From NCBI GenBank assembly GCA_014529385.2, contig CM043952.1, positions 68,887,370 through 68,951,369 on the forward strand: DNA of 64,000 bases, written 5' to 3'. Below, one piece after another: positions 58,763-64,000 of the stretch. Source of the DNA: Adiantum capillus-veneris. Lineage: Eukaryota > Streptophyta > Polypodiopsida > Polypodiales > Pteridaceae. The position numbers were made by a program, and so were the translations under genes. Every line of letters begins with the position of its first letter. Position 1 is the first letter of the stretch. The notes beneath the pieces were generated by a model, which was not told the DNA's origin, ran no database searches, and saw only the letters and a program-made list of their open reading frames with translations.

Positions 58763-60105
58763 CTGGTAGTGAATGCGGTTTCCATAGCAACTCACAATCA
58801 TCTATCTTCTATGATATTGATCCCGATTTTAGAGATGTGATTTCAGCCCTTGCACTAGGGAAGAAAGAGGAACCATTTACTTTACAAGATGGTTATCTTA
58901 TCTACGGCAATAGACTATGCGTTACTAGCTCACTATGTGAGAAAGTAATGTATGAATCTCATGCTCCTCCTTATGCAGGGCTCAGAGGGATTCAATATAC
59001 CCTAAAGGGGTTTGAAACATATTTCTATTGGCCTACCATGAAAGAAAACATACAAAAGTATGTTTCTAAATGTGTGGTATGCCAAAAGAAGAAGTTTGAT
59101 AGAGGGAAGAAACTTCGATTGCTTCAACCTTTGCCAATCCCTAATTCACCATGGGAGACCATATCCATGGATTTTATCTTTGGATTACCTAAGTCTATCC
59201 ATGGGAATATGGGAAGATGGATGATAATAAACAGGTTCAGTAAACAAGCTCATTTTATACCTGTCAAAAAGACTATCAAAGCCCATCAAATGGCAACCCT
59301 CTTCATTTCAAAAATCTTCAAGTACCATGGCTTGCCAATGTCCATAGCGTTGGATTGAGATCCTAGAATGACCAGTAATTTCTGGAAGGGTCTCTTTGAA
59401 AATTTAGGAACAAGGCTAAACTTCTCTTCGGCCTATCACCCGCAAACGGATGGTCAAAGTGAAATAGCTAACCTAACAATTCTCGATCTACTAAAAGCCT
59501 ATGTAACGGAAGTAGATCAAAGATCCCAATGGAGCAATACTTACCCTTAGTGGAGTATGCCTACAATAACATTGTACATACTTCCATGGGAAAAGCACCT
59601 TTTGAGGTAATTGAGACAAGATCAAAAAGTCCCTTGCTGCTTAAGGTACACGGGAAGATCTTCGCTGCAGATGAGTATAGCCGAGACCTACAAGAATCTT
59701 TCCAAAAGATTAAGGATGTTATCTCTATCTCACAGCAAAGGCAAAAGGCTACTGCTGACAAGCACAGAAGAGCCCAAGCCTTTAAAGAAAATGATTGGGT
59801 CTTACTCAAATTTCCCAAGGCTCGATTTAGGCACACGACAGGCAAGAATCCTACGGGACACCAAAAGTACTATGCTAAGTTAGCAAAAAGGTACTATGGT
59901 CCCTTCCAAATTCTTAGGGCAATCAATGAGATGGCCTATCAACTCAAGTTTCCCAATCATTGGCTCATACACAATGCTTTCCATGTGAGCCTATTAAAGC
60001 CTTACAAAGGAGACCCACCGGAGATCGAGGACCAAGAAGAGGTGCTGCAGCCCGAGTCCATTCTCTGACGTGAAGACAAGGTACTAAGAGGCGGTAAGAC
60101 TATCC
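58759..60105 (+). pseudogene. Integrase and chromodomain start of element 7, first copy
   Basis: The HHCC finger (ESHAPPYAGLRG, CVVCQKKK) has Leu in place of the second His. The core is SMDFIFGLPKS, then IALD followed by TGA (59356) where relatives have SDRDPRM, and HPQTDGQSEIANLT. The tail VEYAYNNIVHTSMGKAPFEV and [17 protein letters not shown] leads to [19 protein letters not shown] 27-base deletion removes EPPQEPTIE relative to the second copy. TGA at 60066 and truncation at 60105 (TATCC) follow. Confidence 0.8.
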
Positions 60106-60391
60106 CATGAATTGAGCTGAGATTCGAGTATAGAGAAAGAATCGGGATAATTGAACTAAGGGATACAACCCCAAGGGATTCCAAAGTCTTTTCGATGCCT
60201 AATTTAGCCCATAGGATAATAGAAACATTCGATATCTATAGCAATTTTGAAGAAAAAGCAAAGATAATTCCAGAAAGATTAGTCCGGAAAGGATTTTGAT
60301 TGGTGTGTGGTAACACACCACAGGAGAGAGAAGTTATTTTTCCTCGGATACATGCACGGACCCATTACTCGCAGTTGAAACAACGAGTGAA

Positions 60392-60509
<118 letters not shown>

Positions 60510-61063
60510 TTCATTGTGCATGATCAGATTAGCGTCGTCTAGTGACCTAGTTCTCTCTCCTTTGGTCAACTTGCGGCCACACTTTTACATCTAGTAACAC
60601 CATATTAAAGAGTTTGAGACTTTAGAGAAAATTTGGAAATCACCAATGTCTTGAAGATTTGACCATATGGACAGATCTCAAACTATTTCTAAGGGCCAAA
60701 TACTTCCACAAGGTAGTACTTGAAAATCTCTTCCGATCCATGGTCTCAAAACTTTGGCTAAGACTTGGCCATGTCGTCAAATCTTAAGCTCAGTTTTAAA
60801 GTGGGAATCCAAGAAGTCCCAAATTCACTAATATTGTGTTTAGTCCCTGACTCCCTATCTCTCGCTCATGCCACCATCCGATATAGAAATAATATCCACC
60901 CCCTTTTTACCAACAACCCATGAGTCACTTTGTTTGTTGCTTTCTCTCTCATCATTTGTACACACTCCATCAACTCTTTCTCACCAACCAGAGTTGCCAT
61001 GCAAGCTTGGAGCCATAGAAGCACAACCACACACGTACATCTCTCTCTAAAACAACGGTTCAA

Positions 61064-61065
<2 letters not shown>

Positions 61066-61157
<92 letters not shown>
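61066..61157. repeat. (CT)n microsatellite, 92 bases
   Basis: A pure CT tract, 40 bases before the second integrase copy. Confidence 0.95.
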
Positions 61158-61161
<4 letters not shown>

Positions 61162-61197
61162 GCTTGGTATTGCTTTCTAACAACCCGTGTCCAAAGC

Positions 61198-61840
61198 TAA
61201 TTGAGACAAGATCAAAAAGTCCCTTGCTACTTAAGGTACACGGGAAGATCTTCGTTGCAGATGAGTATAGCCGAGACATACAAGAATCTTTCCAAAAGAT
61301 TAAGGATGTTATCTCTATCTCACAGCAAAGGCCAAAGGCTACTGCTGACAAGCATAGAAGAGCCCAAGCCTTTAAAGAAAATGATTGGGTCTTACTCAAA
61401 TTTCCCAAGGTTCGATTTAGGCACACGACAGGCAAGAATCCTACGGGACACCAAAAGTACTATGCTAAGTTAGCAAAAAGGTACTATGGTCCCTTCCAAA
61501 TTCTTAGGGCAATCAATGAGATGGCCTATCAACTCAAGTTTCCCAGTCATTGGCTCATACACAATGCTTTCCATGTGAGCCTATTAAAGCCTTACAAAGG
61601 AGAGCCACCTCAAGAACCAACTATTGAAGACCCACCGGAGATCGAGGACCAAGAAGAGGTGCTGCAGCCTGAGTCCATTCTCTGACGTGAAGACAAGGTA
61701 CTAAGAGGCGGTAAGACTATCCGACGATATTATCTTATTAAGTTTAAAAATTATCCTTTTCAAGATGCTAGATGGATGCAAGGCATACAATTAAAGGAGA
61801 ACCTAAACCTTGTCAATGCTTAGAATGCTTCCCTAGAGTA
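61198..61840 (+). pseudogene. Integrase tail and chromodomain of element 7, second copy
   Basis: It repeats 59608-60105 at about 98% identity (about eight differences counted by eye). It then continues through the chromodomain (RRYYLIKFKNYPFQDARWMQ, about 61725-61790) to the true 3' end. It retains [20 protein letters not shown], lost from the first copy. It shares the TGA (61683) of the first copy, so the duplication happened after that mutation. Confidence 0.82.
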
Positions 61841-62176
61841 AGCAAATGTACAAATATTATGAACAAAGGTTTTGTCTTATAAGAGTCTCTTTTTCTTTAT
61901 TGTGCACAAAAATGAAGTAGTATGCATGCTTAGATCAAGTTTGTGGAGATGACGTCTCCCGAACACCAAGTAGACCGTGTCACTCTACTGTGGAAGGCTG
62001 ATAGGACTAATGTGAAGACATGCTTGCGACAGCTTAAGCTCTCAAGTGCCAAATGGACTAGTCATCCATTCTGGAACGATGTCATAGGGTAACATAGGGA
62101 TCCTATACCCGCTAGGAAAAAGGACTAATGAATATGCTTTATCTTCTCTACCCCATAGGCGAGGATGACTATGATT

Positions 62177-62191
62177 TCAAGAGAGAATAAA
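62177..62191 (+). other. Polypurine tract of element 7
   Basis: TTCAAGAGAGAATAAA precedes the LTR start; GG of the family consensus has become AA. Confidence 0.6.
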
Positions 62192-63480
62192 TGTCATAAT
62201 AATCAATATCTAATTCTCCCAAATGATTTTCTCATGTTAAGCTGATCATTTAATATGGGGAAGTGACAGGGGAGAAAAAGATAGAATATTGGTTAAGCTA
62301 GCAGACCAGCCCACAGTAGGGATCCAAAGGAGGGAAAAAAGGGATCCAAAGGGGGGAAATCTGCAAAAGAGCTATGTGCAACAATGGGCTCAAAAGACCC
62401 TAAGGTTCAGCCCATTAAGACTTCCAAAATGCTAACGTTCCAAAATTCATAGGTTGGGTCTAAAGGTCAAACATTAGGGGAATTGGATGCTTTGAGTGTG
62501 TCCCAAAAAGTCTTTGTCAATTCCTACATAGGAGGGGGCGATCCCAAGAAGTAGGAGATGAGAGAGAAACACCCACACACACTCACAAGCCTCATTTGTA
62601 CAAAAGGGGAAAGAGGGACACATGTCAGCTCCCTCGGCCAAATGCCCACAAGGTGGACTCAAATCCTATTGGATGGCCATGGAGGTGGACCAATGAGAAT
62701 TAGTCTAGAGTAAATCTAGTTTAATTAATTTAAAAACACTTAATAAAAGAACCAATAAGAATTAAGCTGTCTAGAAGACTATTGGATAGTCTCCCAAGGG
62801 GACCAATGAGCATTCAACAGCCCAATGGCTTGCCAGATTCCTATTGGCCAGGAGGCAACGGGGTCCAATGAGAGTTTAGTTGCATTTATTAATTACATAA
62901 AGCTCTCAAAAAAGGAGAAAGGGGGACACATGTCAGAAGACTATCACTTATGCTGCTTAATTTCCATTGGCTAGGCCTGGGGAGGTTCAATAGGGTTGTA
63001 GCATGAGTAATTAGCAAGGGGGGTCGACCAAGAGAGAGAGGGTGTTGATTTTTGCAAGGCATTATCACACACACACTCACACAATCTCATGTGTGAGGCA
63101 AAGAAGACTCTCTCTCCTTCTCAAGCTTTAATTGAAAGCTTACCACCTACTCCAAGCTTGTGAGAAGGGAGGCCTACACCAACAACTCTTGGCTTTGTGA
63201 TGAAAATCCAACCAAGAGCCAAGCTTCAATGCATGCTCATCTCCTCTACCATGCTAATAACTAAGCTAAGCTATGCTAATATTATTGATTATGTGAGGAG
63301 ATGTACATCTTTCTTGTAAGAATACTCCTTCTTCCTCTCAATCTACTCTCATACCCTGCTAATCTCACCATCTTCGAAGGTGTGTGAGGTCTTGGGCCTG
63401 AGACCGTGAGGGAATTGATGTTGTGTTTGATAAGTGTTTAACTTAGTGCATGAAGTTTCCATCTTCATTGCACTAGCTAG
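62192..63480 (+). repeat. 3' LTR of element 7, interrupted
   Basis: It starts TGTCATAATAATC and matches the 5' LTR up to GCACTAGCTAG at 63480 (compare 55298-55308, where TATTG follows). There the 2.59 kb LTR is inserted. The remaining ~300 bases should lie beyond the window. It lacks the 227 bp insert. Confidence 0.85.
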
Positions 63481-64000
63481 TGATAGCCGTTTTTCGGCTT
63501 TCCATAATTGCCATAGTAAGCTACCTCACCCTATCAAATCACTTAAACATTTTGGTTATCCCTACCATTTCACTGTACATAGGCGTGTGTGAGTTAGGGA
63601 CTTTCTCCATATTTTCTTAAAAACCCTCAATTAGCTAATCATTGGGCTAGTTGAACCAAAAAAATAAAAATAATAAAAAATATAAGTATATTATGGCCCA
63701 TTTGTGTGTAAATATTTCATTGTATATAGGGCCTAAATATAAGGATTTTTCATAATTATTTTGGTATTTATTTAAATATTTATACTTAGCTGTGTGTTAT
63801 TTATGCTATGTACATTGACTCACCATTACCATATTTTTTCTTACCATTTTGCATACTCTTTATTCCATATAAAAATAATTTCACACAAGCTTCTCTTATT
63901 TTTGGTGTAACTCCATCCCAACAAAAATCCAAAAAAACTAGTTTTATTTATGTGTATATTTTTTCACTATTGTGATTTTTCCTTCCTACATCTATTCTCT
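63481..64000 (+). mobile_element. Second copy of the 2.59 kb LTR, cut by the window edge
   Basis: It begins TGATAGCCGTTTTTCGGC directly after CTAG and matches the reverse complement of 27792 down to about 27290, with short differences. As in the first copy, the insertion follows a CTAG. It could be a solo LTR or the 5' LTR of a full element. Confidence 0.82.

Overview
This window reads as intergenic DNA from a large, repeat-rich land-plant genome. A gymnosperm or fern is my inference from the size, age and nesting of the elements; no taxon-diagnostic gene is present. I found no intact host gene, tRNA, rRNA or CRISPR array. Almost all of the 64 kb is degraded LTR retrotransposon sequence, much of it nested, plus dinucleotide microsatellites and several stretches I cannot identify.

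Layout. (1) 430-4394, minus strand: truncated Ty3-type chromovirus (element 1), only gag-protease and one 1.84 kb LTR, inserted in an unidentified pseudogene (4395-5000). (2) 5121-5850: seven-unit tandem array of ~110 bp hairpin monomers. (3) 6335-13680, minus: chromovirus element 2, with gag-pol, one LTR of about 1.8 kb and a 100 bp stub of the other. (4) 13681-17310: unassigned DNA, a coiled-coil pseudogene and a decayed RT of another Ty3 lineage. (5) 17311-28022, plus: chromovirus element 3, with a GC-rich foreign insert in gag and a 2.59 kb solo LTR nested in its 3' LTR. (6) 28023-35786, minus: chromovirus element 4 (second LTR family). (7) 35787-42936, plus: element 5, a Tat-like Ty3 element with two RNase H domains and the best-preserved reading frame of the window. 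(8) 43560-50759, minus: element 6, a third Ty3 lineage with three CCHC-type knuckles in gag. (9) 51877-53776, plus: Ty1/copia LTR and gag cut off inside its zinc knuckle. (10) 53777-63480, plus: chromovirus element 7 (same LTR family as 4), with a 227 bp mini solo LTR in its 5' LTR, a large gag deletion and an integrase-tail duplication around 1.09 kb of filler. (11) 63481-64000: start of a second copy of the 2.59 kb LTR.

Elements 1, 2 and 3 share one LTR family (A: starts TGTCATTAAATATC or similar, ends TTCCATTACA or similar). Elements 4 and 7 share a related family (B: starts TGTCATAATAATC). Both carry gag with one CCHC knuckle, a DPG-type protease, an FFDD reverse transcriptase, RNase H, an HHCC/DDE integrase and a C-terminal chromodomain, which is the chromovirus domain order. 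All copies carry stops, frameshifts or deletions, so none looks autonomous. The nesting gives relative ages: the 227 bp and 2.59 kb LTRs are younger than their host LTRs, and element 7 is younger than the copia copy it cuts.
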